A DNA stretch of 64,000 nt from assembly GCA_013399115.1 (NCBI GenBank), contig VXAA01006451.1, forward strand, positions 519,799-583,798, read 5' to 3'. A program made the translations under genes and the position numbers. Origin of the DNA: Anseranas semipalmata (taxonomy: Eukaryota > Chordata > Aves > Anseriformes > Anseranatidae). The notes under the pieces are model-generated. The model saw only the letters and a program-made list of their open reading frames with translations. It made no database searches and was not told the origin of the DNA. This document shows positions 25,761-38,306 of the stretch, one piece after another (the stretch's first letter is position 1; each line of letters opens with the position of its first letter).

Positions 25761-26780
25761 CCAGAGGATCTTTATCCCCATTTTCCTGCACAGGGATCAG
25801 CTACTCTGCTTTGACTCTTCCAATATAATAGATATGAAATCTTTCACACTCCCAATACCGCTGCACAGAATCATCTGGCTAGCTATGCTGCGACGCAGCA
25901 GACTCTTCAGCCCCCCTGGAACAATGCTCATCTCCCGTGCATTCAGCATGGAAGTGGAATTCCCCAGCTCAGACAGTTTCAAAGTAATTGCATTTTTATT
26001 CTTTGACAATCCTCTTACCAACCGCTGGATCGACATCACCTTTGTTTAGCAAATAGAGGAGCAGACTGAGAATGACTTCTACCAGGATTCTGGCATGTAA
26101 CACCAATAATGGGAAGAAAAGTCACTCACTAAAAATTAAAATTACAGAAAAGAAATTATAATCTCATTCTCCCTTGGTTAAAGAGCAGATGGAGAAAGGC
26201 TCTTTGCCAGGTCCTGAACTGCATCAGCAAATGTTGGTGCCTCTGACCTGTCTGGTAACATGTAAATGACAGGAACTAAGGAACCAGAAACACACAGCTG
26301 GAAGGACAGTGTAAAACAAATAAACACCTTACATGTCAGAGTCATGGCTTGGTCAAACATAGCTCCTGAGACCTCTTACTGCTCGTAATACCGATGCCAG
26401 CAGAAAACAGCCACCACAGTTAAGTCTTTTAAACTAAACGATACAAAGCTGAATGATACCTAGGATCCAAGATGATGATTTAAACTACAGCCCCTCGGTA
26501 CGTTAATACAACTACAGCTGCAGTAGTGCAGTAAAAGCAGGCATTTTCAAGACAGCGGTCTAATCTCAGCACATTTTAAATGGTCGAGAGGGAAACTATT
26601 AGTCTGAATCTGTGTGAGCAGAAGGAGGAAAATCTCACAAGTACCCAGTTATCCCAGACACTTCATGGAAACAAATATACACACCTTTCTCCTTCAGCGG
26701 ATACCCACACCAGTCCCTCTTGCCTTCCCATTACCATCTGTCTGTCTCCCTGACGAGGGACCCTCAAAGGACCCAGCTAC

Positions 26781-26838
26781 ACAGAATCAGAGAAACACTG
26801 CTTGGAAGGACCTGCAAAGGTCCATCTTGAAACTGGAC
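26781..26838 (-). mobile_element. Degenerate CR1 3'-end remnant
   Basis: ACAGAATCAGAGAAACACTG and CTTGGAAGGACCTGCAAAGG resemble the inverted CR1 terminus (ACAGAATCATAGAATGG...TTGGAAGGGACCTCTGGAGG), with many differences. It is short and old, so the call is tentative. Confidence 0.5.
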
Positions 26839-27523
26839 TACTGGCACGTTAGATGAGGTCACCCGTGACTGCGTCTCTACTTTCACATGCAAAAAAAAAA
26901 AAAAAACACTATCAGTTTGTGTGGCAGACACTGTCAGATCTGCTGTAGAGGCATTATACATGCCTGATTAATTACCTAATTATGGAGTCAAGATCCCTGA
27001 CAGACCAAATTCAGCATAGATCCAAGACATACCTACAGTGTTAGCATTCTCGCGTCCTGCCTAAGTTTCCAGTGGAACCAATTCACTGCAACAATACTCG
27101 GAGCAATACACAGGGAAGAAGGCCAACAGCAACTATGAGGAACGATTTTACAACCCCGCACCTGAGGAGTAATATTAAGCAGCAAATGCAAACCTGGATG
27201 CCCCAGTACTTTTTCCTATTCTACTATTTCCGACAAATACATTGCCAACCTTGTGAAGCCTCACTGTCCCTAAATCCATCTGCTGGGCTAGGCAAGCCTG
27301 AGACCAAACAACACCATTCTATTTTAAAAGTGACAGGAGTCTGCATCTGTTTAATAACACATATGCATACATCTGCCAAACAGACCTAGTGGAAAGACAC
27401 TTTCTGAGTATTACACATCCTTCTATCTAAAGACAGTGAAAAAGACACCATGCTCCATATAGACATCAGAATCGCTCTCCTCCTCATCTAGCTCTCACAG
27501 TCTGTGTGCAAACACCTCAGCTA

Positions 27524-27544
27524 AAATAAATAAATAAATAATAA
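27524..27544. repeat. (AAAT)n microsatellite
   Basis: About five AAAT units, slightly interrupted at the end, in PARVB intron 1. Confidence 0.9.
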
Positions 27545-27666
27545 GGCTACATGGCAGCTATAATGGAAAATAGACTATTTCTTTGTTCAGTTTATTTCAT
27601 TATGGCTCAACTACTCAAAGAAAGAAGGACTAAAGAAGGAACTGGAATTCCAGGAGCCAGAACAGC

Positions 27667-28515
27667 TTGCTTATTTTACAACCAAAATGCAAGCTATATC
27701 TGATCACCAGACAGGTCTCAGGCACTATAAAGAAGCCTTCCCCCCTACCCCCCAACTTGGAGAAACGTTCACTGAGAGGCAAACCTGAATTCCCAAAGAT
27801 CCTTTTGATTGCCACTGGTGAAGCCACAACCAGAATGACATTCCATGGCCTCCCCTCTGAGCCTAAAGGCTCTGGAGAGAAGCACGCAGCTGGTGTACAG
27901 AAACAAATTGCATGTCCAGCATTTATAATTAGAAGCTTCGTTGTGCGGATGTACGTTCCCCCACGAGGAAGTGACAGTGATTTAAGGGCCCAGAGCTCCA
28001 GGCCAGTACACTCTGCCAGGTGTGCGTGCTCCGTGTTCTCTCCACATCTCCACATCTGGTTTTCAGAGCAAGACTTAGCTGGATTCAAACTACAAAACCT
28101 GAAACCACATATATTAGTCACAATACTTCTCCAGTTAAACTATGTGTATACACGTATAACAGAAGTTATGAATTTTGGCTTGCAGCTTTCTGCTTGGCCA
28201 ACAAAAGAGTCCAAATTAGGAAGCTGGCACCTGCGTAGGCTGAACACACTTCACCCCAGAGCGATCACTTGGCCACTGACCTACAAGCTACGCAATACAG
28301 AGGTTCCTGTTCCTACTTCCTCTCCACACTCAGCCCACTCCCAAAGACAAACTGGGGTCACTATCACCCACGTGAGACCTGCTGGTTCAGCTCCCCTGCC
28401 CACAGCCCTGCCTGCAACGCTGGGGTCGGTGTGCACTGTCACCGTGCGGCCTGTCCTGCAGCAGAGGTCCCAGGAGCCGACGCTCCTCCTGAGGGCAGCC
28501 TGGAGGGGCCCCTGA
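27667..28515 (+). other. Long open frame in PARVB intron 1, probably non-coding
   Basis: An ATG-started frame of 282 codons, the longest uninterrupted frame in the window apart from those over assembly gaps, antisense to PARVB. The product has no recognisable domain, signal peptide, membrane segment or repeat and is irregular in composition (basic, rich in Pro/Ser/Arg towards the end where GC rises). The stretch 28,380-28,620 is locally GC-rich with some CpG, which lowers stop-codon frequency. It is most likely a chance frame, but its length is worth noting. Confidence 0.2.
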
Positions 28516-31500
28516 AAAGCAGGGCTCTCCCAGCGCTCACCCTGCCCTTCCACTTCCCTCCTCCTCACTACAACACGTCGCACTTCCCTCAGCCCGGGGT
28601 GAGAAGTGCCGATGTCAGGCCTGGTAACTACCAGAGGCACGTACACCGCAGCCACAAGGGCGGCACGTAAAGCAAGGGCCGTTCCACATATACGCCATAC
28701 ACTGAGGGGAAAACCTGCCGCATGCATACTTTGCAAGTTACAGTGAACAACTCTGACAACTGCATCAGTTGATTCTGCAGTGCCCTGAGGGACAAACTAA
28801 GCTTCATCAGTGACAATGCGCATATCTAGAACATTTCACAGAGCAGATGGAGAATGTATGAGAGAGAGGATAAGCAACTACCAAAGCCACTACACCAAAG
28901 AGCTCAGCTGGAGGGCGGTACAGAGTAAGGCATCTTCCAGTGGACACCATGACAGACGACCAGACCAGAGCCCATACCATCAGCCATGTCCAGACACTGG
29001 CAGAGGTTGACAAGAGGTCAGATCTTTCTCTGAAGCCATGTGGTTGACTTTTAAGTCACTGCCTTCTGCAATAAAATACCCATTTGTTCAAGGAACGTGG
29101 ACGTTTGCTACAATGAACAGAGGTCAGCACAAGAAAAAGCCTTTGGGAGACAAGCCTGCCCTTCCTTCCTTCTTGCTGGCCTTCAGATCTCCAGAAGTAA
29201 CTGGGAGGAGTTTGAGGGCTGGCCCTTAGCTTGCTGCTGCAGTGAAGACTTTGGCTCACTGGCATAAGAGCACAGAAAGGATGAAAATGATGGAAATGGA
29301 GAGAGACTCCACAGTTACGAGAAAAGTACAGAGCCTCCTACATTACCAGGAGCAGCCAGGGCAACAACAAAAACAGATTAGGCTATATGAAAGGCAGAAA
29401 ACTCCTCCTCCTTAGGATATGTTGGTGTCTTATGTCTGTATGTCGGTACTATGTCCCCACTGAGACATCGTGTCCCAGGAATCCTGACAGGAACCACCTC
29501 TCAGAGCTACATGTTGGCAGGCCAAGACGTCTAGTGGTGCCCAAGAGATTTGCACACGATTCCCTTTGAAAAGTAAAAGCAAACCCCTCACGAGCAGCTC
29601 TGAAGTACCAGCTACAACCACTGCTTCTACAGCTACAAACTCGAGTCTCCTCAGCTCTGTTCATGACACCCGTACACATAAGGTACACATAAAATTTTCA
29701 TCTCGGTTGAACAGCAAAGCTGTAAGTGTTGAAACACCAATCCCTGTAACCAGCAGACTCTGCCTCACGCTGGCCTCATTGCAGACCACATAGCCTTGGA
29801 CCCCTTAGCAACAAGTTGTTCTGACATGCTTCTACAACGGAAGGAGCTTGCCAGCTAATCTCCCAACTCTTCTAACATCAAGGTATGATCCAAAGCCCAT
29901 GCACTGCATTGAAGAATTCTACCAGCTTCATCTGTTTTTTTGGATCTGCTGGCCTGTAGCAGTTCTTAAAGTACATAAAAAGACAATTAGCACTGTTATG
30001 CACAACTATACTAAGTCTTCTGGACTCTTGTATTGCCAACACACAAATCAGTAGGATGCATTTGTATCTATAAATAGCTCTAAAGTATCACAACTCTTAA
30101 AGAAAAAACAAGCACTTAAGACAGTATGATATAATGCACTGCAGAGCACAGCCTAATCTCCCTGCACAGATCCACCAGCAGGACCAGAAATCCCCCATTC
30201 ACACTGTCCAGCAAAGAGCATCTGCACAGACTTTGCATGAGGTCACAACTTCGCAGCTCCCCCGCTTCGTATCAGGTCTGCGTGCAGCCCTCCATACATC
30301 AAAGTCTCACAGGACTCACCCACACGCTTCTCAAAACAGAAACAGCCAGATGTCTGTGTCTAGAAGCCTCTCCCAAGATATCAGCATTAACAAATCCTTT
30401 AGAAGAAATGAAAAGAAACAGATATCATTGGAACATTGCCTTTAAGGGCAGATTAGTTTTTAAGGAGAAAAGAACTCCCTTTCCAATTCCTCGCACTAGT
30501 ACTTTTAAGAAATTTCTGAAATCTGGCTTTGGAAAACTACAAGTGTTTATAACCACCTTGCTAAGGTTATATGATAAAACATACCCATGTTCTTACAATT
30601 AATCTTATGTTAATGATTTCAACTTTGAAAATAAAGCAATTTTAGAATGTTTGGTTTTGTTAAATAAAAGCAACTCACTTTTTTCAATCAAGATTGAAGA
30701 GCTACAGAGCTATTTTGCATACTCTTGATGCATCCTGTCTGGAAGAAAAACTTTCAATTGTAATTAAAAACTCTACTGTCTCACTGAGAGACTATGCCTG
30801 AAGCTGTGTTGGGCAAATCATCCTAGCCTTGATGCAGTTACAGGAGCAAAACATGTTTTTATGGCACTAAAAAAGATTATTCTTGCGCACATTAAACTTA
30901 TTTTGGTGGAGACACTGACATAAACTATCTACAGTAAAACTTCTTCCAGAATAGAACACAGTATGAGAACCCAAACTAGCACTGCTCCAGCAAGACAAGA
31001 CTGAAGACAGACCTGGTCAAAGGTACAAATGAGCCCTACAGGAAAAACTCAGCAATTAGGCTGCACAGGTTCTGACTGGAAGTTTAGGTCTCTCTCTGTT
31101 TAAATTAACAGCAGAAAGGACAGTAAGTTCAACCTGAATTTGCGTATGTCTGCACAGAGTCTTTCCATGGATATATACTCATGTCTAGAAAGGTATGTAG
31201 CTTCAGTATAATTATATGCAAATTCCTCTCTTAAAAAGCAAGTAATCCTGCTTAGCTAGCATCCATCTCACCTTCTGCTCGAGTGTTTGAGCAGCAGCAG
31301 CCCGTTACGATGCACAAATGCACTTCCCAGCCAAGTATTCTCTCACACTGCAGCAAACATACTTGCACAAACCAGCACCACAGAACTAGACCCCACGTAC
31401 TTTGTCTCTCCAGCCAACTTCGAATTCACTGCCATGTACTATGGGCACTGAGACTAACTTCAGATGGGGGCGAGTTCTAACACCAGTATGTTGAAGGGAA

Positions 31501-34500
31501 GAGCCTTAAGATACGTTGAGTATCAGGTCAGGAGACAGTGAGAAGCAACCAGTTGAAGCTTGTATCACATTGTGCCTCAAGGATCTGCATGCAAGAGGCA
31601 GATTTGCTCCTGAAGCTTCCTGTTAGGTGAGAAACACCACAAGACTTGCCAGCATCCTGCCAGCACAGGCACCACGTCAATAGCACACTCCACCCTGAGC
31701 TTTCTAGGTACCAGCTGAATGCCAAAGTCCAGTGAGAGGTTGGAGCAATTTCCCCACCAGCACCAGTTCATAAAGTAAGATACATGGGCACAGTCAGCAC
31801 AACATGCCATCTGCAATGGCAAAGAATGCTTGTGACCAGGACAAATCCCGGGCATAAATAATACCACCAACATGAGCGCTGCCTGCAAGGTGAATGAAGA
31901 TAGAGTGAAGAGTGCCTTACAGCTTTGTATCTTTCTAGGATCTATTGTAAAGGCACCTTTCGGAATCATTTTAAAGCTAAATATTTCTGTTAGAAGACTC
32001 AAGCAGCCACTAGGCAGTGACTAAAGCAAAGCTGCAGCACGTTGAGACAGAGAAGTTCAATTTTTTGCAGTGCGTTCACACTGATGCACCTCCAGAGACT
32101 GCACAACAGACAGCATTAAAAAGAGAGCTTTTAATGATTGTCAGTATATCCTGTCCAAATGAAAGAAGATGAGTTCCGTTTTCCAAGCTAAGTCCAATTC
32201 TCCTTTCCTATTGTGTTCAAGGGGATGCCTTAGAGTTGAGATGTGCTCATCATATACAAAGGCAATGAAGTAGATCTAAGGAACCTGTTTCTGAACCTCT
32301 TCTCCCTCCAGAGAACAATTACCTGCACAAGCAGCCCCATCAATTTTAAAGGAATGATAAAGAAACCGCTTCCTCCAATTTAATTTTGTTGTTGAGCTTA
32401 TTCCCCCAAGAAAGCCAAAATGGATTGGGCAGCAGTTCCACCTGAACGATTTGGAGCTGGGTTTTTAACTTGTGTAGAGCTGTGGGAAACAGGCAGACGA
32501 TGCAGCACCTCTGCCGAAGTACCATGGCACGAGAGAGAGGACTCGGGAGATAAGGTTTCTTTCCCCAGCTTCATGCTTGAGCAAATCACTTCCTCACCCT
32601 CCAGCTTTTCTCCCTACAAAACAGAGGGAACAACTGCCGCCTTTCTCTGGGAGAAAAGAACTTGCCATCTAGTGAAATACCTGTCTACCAAGCTATTTAC
32701 CAAACTGGCGTGCCCACAGGCAAATACAAGAGCAAACTTTGCATGGCCACATCGTCCCACTGTTACACTGAGGCACATTCCCTAACTACAGTACTTTAAC
32801 CTGCTTTGATATGCATAAAACCTTTATATTCCGCAGCTGCCGCCTTCTGTAGCAGTCAGTTCTCTCCTCCTTTCCCTCCACCATTGATTACATCAGGCAG
32901 CACAACAAATTGCTCTTTTCTGGAGCACTTGCCTCATCTCTGTGCTCCCCCTCCATCGTGTCACTGGGAAACAACGCTGAGTAATTAAGTCTGTTGTATT
33001 TCTCTGGATGACTCCTCCATACAGACTATATATATATACAAAGACACATGCACAGATAATAATAGAAGGTTTATTTAGCCAAACACCTGCTGCCCAAATC
33101 TTTTCTATGGTGTATTATGAGGAAAAGAAAACAAAGCACTGCAAGTAACCAAGAAGTGACACTTGCAGCAAAACACCTCCTTTACTTCAGTTCAAGGACA
33201 TGACTCTCTGACCGACAGGAAAGGGGAGATTTTTTTTTAAGTTCCTTTTATAGATCATGATAAAATACAGCATTATCCAAAATAGTATCTTTTACAGGGT
33301 CTGAAAAGAAGCTTACAAATTGTACCCTGCTATGGGCCCTGCCAGCACCCTGATAGTTTCCTAAGGTATCTAAAGCAGATTTTGGAGCACCTGAACAGCT
33401 GTACTGAAGTTTTATTAACCACAATGCAGATCTGGCACGTCCTGAAAGCCCAAGATACACCAAGACAGAACCATTTCACAGTAACATCAGGCAAGCTTAG
33501 ATTTTATGCATATTTCCATATAACCTAATGTGGGGAAAAAAATTATAATCCATGCGGTCACATGGGCACTGGAACTAATGCACCCTGCTTTTCTCAGGAT
33601 GTGTGTCATGACCAACTGTAACATATAGAAATGCTCCACGCAGCACTCTCCCCACAGACTGTTCCTTTTTCTGATCGCTTCCCACTCACATGGACTCTCA
33701 TATCTTATAAGGGTCAAGCTCATTTGCAGCTTTTTCTGCAGTGGTGCTCCACTAAGGTCTTTCTGTTCTAATTGGGTCGCTCATTTTGACAGAATTTGTA
33801 GTCATTTAATAATCCTGATGGCTGGTAGTTTTCTCTCAGGGCCATTTTTAGCCAAGTGATGGGTTAAAAACATTCCTGGGAAGGAAGAGGAAGGGAGGAG
33901 TCAAACAGACAGTGAGATCACATGCACTGTGGCCATAGGAAATCAGACTAAAAATGGTTTCCCAATGAACGGTGGTTGTCGTTTCTTTTAAGGCAGGGTT
34001 GACTGATAAGTCAGCTCAGCCATAAAAATTCAGAAACAGAAGTATAAGTTGCAACAGCGTAAAGCAAAGGTTCAAGGTACAAATTCAAAGATTTCCTCAG
34101 ACACCTAAACAACCTATAGACTTTGACTCTTAAAATGCTGAAGAATTTGAAATTTTAACCCTACCTCATCTCCAGGCACCCACTTACAAAGCACTGTCAT
34201 GCCATACTGCTAAAGCAGGAGTAACAGCAAAGTTGTTTACATGCCACAATAAATACTTTGAATACCATCATAGTTACTATCACCACCATACATAGGAATT
34301 GTACTTATCATCCCATCATAAAGCAAGGTTATGAGCTCACGGTGGCAGTCCTGATAAGTCTAATGAGCACTCCTCTCTGAATATAGCCTCTCTAAAAATA
34401 GATTACAGCTCATATGTTTGCCAAAAAAATATTTACATTTAGTTGTTCATGGGTCGGTAGCCACATATTATGGTTATTTATGACATGGCTGACACCTATG

Positions 34501-37092
34501 ATTAAAAAAAAGACAAACATGTAAGTAAAAAAAAAAAAAAAACCTTTTTTAGTACTACTCTATGGATCTCTGAACTATGTAGCTCATGGATGAGTTGTGC
34601 ACAAAGACTAAAAGGATTAGTATAACTGGCTTACAACTGCTGCACAGACCAGGTTAAAGGTCTGTATATTCATACAGCCGAGATGGTGATAACAGGCTCA
34701 TATTTACGCTATGATAAAAAGGACGGGCCCATGAAAGCAGGAATTACTTATTAAGATTCTCTGGCTTGCTTACTTCTCATGCTATTAGAGGGAGAGGAGG
34801 AAAGAATGGTTTGGTTGTGGCAAGTCAGCAGCCAACATTTCAATTTGTTATTGTGGAGAGTAGCTGGTGTAAAGGGCAGTATCTAGTCTTGGAAGATCAC
34901 TCTGACCTCTGCTGGTTCATTCAGAGAAGCCGAGCAGAAACTGCCTGAAGGGAGGCAGGAAAGTCCCCAAGGGTGGAGTGGTTCCCAAGCACAGGAAAAC
35001 ACTGACCATACTGTTCTTACGTGGTCTACAATTCATTCAATGTCACTTACGTGAGCTTCCAACTTGCTTCTGCTTCACAGTCCCATACCAAGATTTAGCT
35101 TCTAGTCCTGCAGTTTGCTCCGGTGGCCGGCCAGGTCCTTGTGCTAGGCTTGGAAGAGCCTCTCTCCCCCCACGCTGATCCCCACCCCAGCACCTCTTCA
35201 CAGCTTAGCCCTTCGTCCCCTCCAGTTTCAGGGCTGTGGTCTTGATGGCCTACATGAGAGCCACCCCACTGCAGTGCACAAGACAGTGCAAAGCACACCT
35301 TCCACGGGCCTTAAATCTTCCAAATGAGGAAAAAGTAGAAGGGTAGTAAGCCATTTTCACTTTAAAATGAAGGGCCTCAATGGCCTGCAGCACCACAGTG
35401 CTGTGCATAAACACATCACAAACAACAGGCAGCTCCACAGGCATGGAGAACATCTTTCCTCTGTTACCCTTGTCAAACTGGAAGGAATACTCAGATTAAA
35501 AGCTGAGTCACACATTTCCATTTCCTCCCCATCACACTAGCAAAAGCATGACCATGCTTTCTATCACCACAGCAGCAGTTCCCCAATGAACACCAAAGGC
35601 AGCAGCTGCAACAGGCCATCCCACAGCTAAGGGGAGATGTGGCCACAAGAACTGGCAAAATAATAAGCAAACTCAGCAAAACGAGTGGGTGGCCTCAGCT
35701 GAGTGACTGCGGCAGCCTGTCCCTTAAAAACACAGTCTTGCAATGCTGAAACTTCTTGTTGAAGAAGCAGCGCCTCCAACCCATTTAGGTTTAAAAGTCA
35801 CCTTCGAATGAACTTCTCTTTCCAAGCGTGTGGTCACCATCTCCTGCTGGAAATGGGTTTTCTCCACCATCTTCCTTCAGAAGTAAATGACATCACCGGA
35901 AAGCCATGACTTATTCTGCTGCTCCTCAGCAGAACCGCGACAGAGAAACTTGATTAAAAATAGATAATGGAGGAAATACCAATAAGCCACACCAAAACAG
36001 CCAGGAGAAGGAAAGGGAAGCAATTTCCTTGAGCTGGGTTTTGAGGCCAAATATTTTAAGTATTAAAAAGCTGACTTCTAAGTATTACGGGCAATGAATA
36101 GATTCAACATGGGCAAAGCATGCTCACTCAACAGCCAGTCAAGAGGAGACTGAAACTAGAATTACTTCTCTACCCTACACCCATCTGGCACCAGAGCAGA
36201 GCCAAGGCCAATTTTAACCAGCCAGAAAGCCAAAGCTGCATTGCAGCGCAAGGAAACGACGCTCAGATTTCCTGCAAGCAGTTGGCAGCAGTTTGTGAAC
36301 TACGGGAAGAGTTTCTCCACAGAAGCGGGCGTTTGGTCAGTCAGGGAATTGGAGGGCGACAGAGTACGCTGTCCTTGAGGAGGCAATGCTTAGGGGAAAG
36401 TTAGAGTTTGTGCACATAGGGCCATCTTTATCAAGTCTGTTGGCCATAAGACAACTTTTTTTTGTAGATAGCCAGACGTGTTGCTTCAGGGCAAGCGGTG
36501 CTATCTCTGCACAGCCTTCGGTGGACACAGACAGCTACAAAAACACGTTGCAGGTATACCCTGATGAGAAGGCCATCTTGGGGTTACAGCGGCAGGCGGC
36601 AGCTAGTGGAGCTCACCCTGTGAAGCTGCGTGCCCCTAATGCGGGTGCAGCCTCACCAGCGCTGGCAGACAGGGCTTCTTCAGGCACCCCCACCAAACGG
36701 GGATGCCAACACCTTCGTGCCCTCCTATAAGCGTGTCCATGCCAAATTCTGGCGCATGGGGGGCTACATCTTTTTGCTGAATGTAGTCAGTTATGGAAAA
36801 ACATTGGGCAAAATATCTATGCCAATATAAAAGCGATGGATAAACCAGGAACAACACACAGGTGGATTTAATCGTTCTCTCGTAGCTTTTACAACTCTCA
36901 CACTTCAACTAGAAAAAAAAAGACGCCCACAACCACCTTTGTTACAAGAAGTTTATTTTACAGAAGTAAGCGGGTTCTGGGATTCCCCTCACAGCAGCGG
37001 CCGGATGAAAACGGGAGCCCAGAGGCTCCGCGGCGAGCGGCCGAGCCGGCCCTGCGGGCAGCGGCCGAGGGCGCCCCGATGACTGACCGACG

Positions 37093-37712
37093 NNNNNNNN
37101 NNNNNNNNNNNNNNNNNNNNNNNNNNNNNNNNNNNNNNNNNNNNNNNNNNNNNNNNNNNNNNNNNNNNNNNNNNNNNNNNNNNNNNNNNNNNNNNNNNNN
37201 NNNNNNNNNNNNNNNNNNNNNNNNNNNNNNNNNNNNNNNNNNNNNNNNNNNNNNNNNNNNNNNNNNNNNNNNNNNNNNNNNNNNNNNNNNNNNNNNNNNN
37301 NNNNNNNNNNNNNNNNNNNNNNNNNNNNNNNNNNNNNNNNNNNNNNNNNNNNNNNNNNNNNNNNNNNNNNNNNNNNNNNNNNNNNNNNNNNNNNNNNNNN
37401 NNNNNNNNNNNNNNNNNNNNNNNNNNNNNNNNNNNNNNNNNNNNNNNNNNNNNNNNNNNNNNNNNNNNNNNNNNNNNNNNNNNNNNNNNNNNNNNNNNNN
37501 NNNNNNNNNNNNNNNNNNNNNNNNNNNNNNNNNNNNNNNNNNNNNNNNNNNNNNNNNNNNNNNNNNNNNNNNNNNNNNNNNNNNNNNNNNNNNNNNNNNN
37601 NNNNNNNNNNNNNNNNNNNNNNNNNNNNNNNNNNNNNNNNNNNNNNNNNNNNNNNNNNNNNNNNNNNNNNNNNNNNNNNNNNNNNNNNNNNNNNNNNNNN
37701 NNNNNNNNNNNN
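37093..37712. other. Assembly gap, 620 N
   Basis: A run of N inside the GC-rich island, the kind of region short-read assemblies often lose in birds. It probably hides PARVB exon 1 and part of its 5' region. Translations across it are meaningless. Confidence 0.99.
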
Positions 37713-37719
37713 CCGACAT
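37713..37719 (-). CDS. PARVB: PARVB canonical exon 1, start codon at gap edge (partial)
   Basis: Reading the minus strand into the assembly gap, GTCGCC precedes ATG TCG G and then the gap begins. Known beta-parvins start Met-Ser, have a proline/arginine-rich tail and then DESFLGKLGGTLARK, all in one exon that ends one base into a Val codon. No copy of that exon is visible anywhere else between exon 2 and SAMM50, so it most likely lies in the first hundred or so bases of the gap. The ATG is in good Kozak context inside a CpG island. Only two codons plus one base are seen, so this is an inference. Confidence 0.55.
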
Positions 37720-38200
37720 GGCGACCCGGCCCGGCACGGCACGGCACGGCCCGCCAGCCCCCGGACCCGGCCCGGTCCCGCTGAGGGGCGGCGGCCGCCC
37801 CGGGGGGGGTTTGGTTCCTCACAGCACGCGGGCACGCAGAGTGCCTCAAGCGAAAAATAAATAAATAAAACTGAAGTTTCACCTGTAGGAGAGCTGTGCT
37901 GCTAGGGGCAAGGGGGTGTGGGCCACAGCTGTGCGTGTGCCTTCCCCTCCCGGCCCGTTGCGCGATGCCTTTGGCCTCCCCCTCACAGCTGGGTGAGGAG
38001 AGGGGGCCCTTGGGATCCCCACTCGCCGAGCTCCGGAGATGGAGCACCACCAGCGTAAGCGAAGCGCTTGGGCACAGGAACAGCCAAAAACAGTCAGTTG
38101 TGATCCCAGAGAGAGAAGTTTTCCTCACAGCACCAGGGAGTGTGATAAGGGCTCTGTGGAACACACATTAGAAACAGATCCCGAAGAGTTTGTAGTGTTA

Positions 38201-38306
38201 GGCTCTGATCCTGCAAAGTCTTATGCACATACTTAACTTTAAGCTCCTGAAGCGATCCCATTGACTTTAATGAGACTACTGGGTACCTAAAGTTATGCAC
38301 ATGGCC
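38201..38306. repeat. Degenerate palindromic MITE-like repeat
   Basis: GGCTCTGATCCTGCAAAGTC, then TTATGCACATACTTAACTTT, a centre CCCATTGACTTTAATGAGAC and a right arm TAAAGTTATGCACATG that is inverted relative to the left arm. The order (GATCCTGCAAAG, ATGCACAT-CTTAACTTTA, CCCATTGACTTYAATGGG, inverted arm) matches an old palindromic repeat that I recall as common in reptile genomes, especially turtles and crocodilians. The right terminal part (CTTTGCAGGATC) is missing or decayed. Confidence 0.55.

Larger units (their letters stand above)
15914..37092 (-). other. PARVB intron 1 (from canonical exon 1)
   Basis: About 21 kb between the gap-hidden exon 1 and the alternative first exon. It holds one LTR (16.7-17.7 kb), a CR1 (25.0-25.8 kb), a CR1 remnant (26.8 kb), small tandem repeats and several stop-poor stretches (18.2-18.7, 19.4-20.0, 27.7-28.7 kb). 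No conserved gene, tRNA or snoRNA is recognised. Confidence 0.6.
1562..37719 (-). other. PARVB: PARVB (beta-parvin) gene, 5' half
   Basis: Gene-level span of the visible beta-parvin exons, running from a start codon at the edge of the 37-kb assembly gap to exon 4. Beta-parvin is a cytoplasmic focal-adhesion adaptor with two calponin-homology (CH) domains; it binds ILK and actin-linked partners and connects integrins to the cytoskeleton. The exons here give the N-terminal linker and the first part of CH1. Exon phases agree with one another (2 nt + 29 codons + 1 nt; 2 nt + 23 codons; 34 codons + 1 nt). The match is to beta rather than alpha parvin: exon 4 has VEERIIVKQLEEDLYDG where alpha parvin has GERIIVKDLAED. 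The remainder of CH1 and all of CH2 lie beyond position 1. It lies downstream of SAMM50 in the same orientation, as in other vertebrates. Confidence 0.93.
36975..38060. promoter_or_regulatory. PARVB: CpG island, likely main PARVB promoter
   Basis: Both flanks of the assembly gap are extremely GC-rich with undepleted CpG: 36,995-37,092 on the left, and 37,713-37,850 tapering to about 38,060 on the right. Elsewhere the window is AT-rich with scarce CpG. The right flank has three GGCAC units and a run of eight Gs on the plus strand. The position, upstream of the parvin exons and downstream of SAMM50, fits a housekeeping-type promoter of PARVB on the minus strand. No TATA box or precise start site can be assigned. 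Confidence 0.65.

Noticed and set aside
36951..36956. AATAAA on the minus strand at the left edge of the CpG island, as a possible gene end
   Set aside because: No coding exon precedes it in the visible sequence, and it lies inside PARVB intron 1 by the exon model. A single hexamer is expected by chance.
37718..37864. Plus-strand ATG frame from the right edge of the gap (49 codons to a stop at AATAAATAAATAAA)
   Set aside because: The ATG overlaps the minus-strand ATG because CATG is palindromic. The frame is short, Pro/Gly/Arg-rich from composition only, and matches no family, whereas the minus-strand Met-Ser fits beta-parvin.
36942..38164. Very long frames across the 620-base gap on both strands
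   Set aside because: They are open only because N cannot encode a stop. No protein can be claimed from them.
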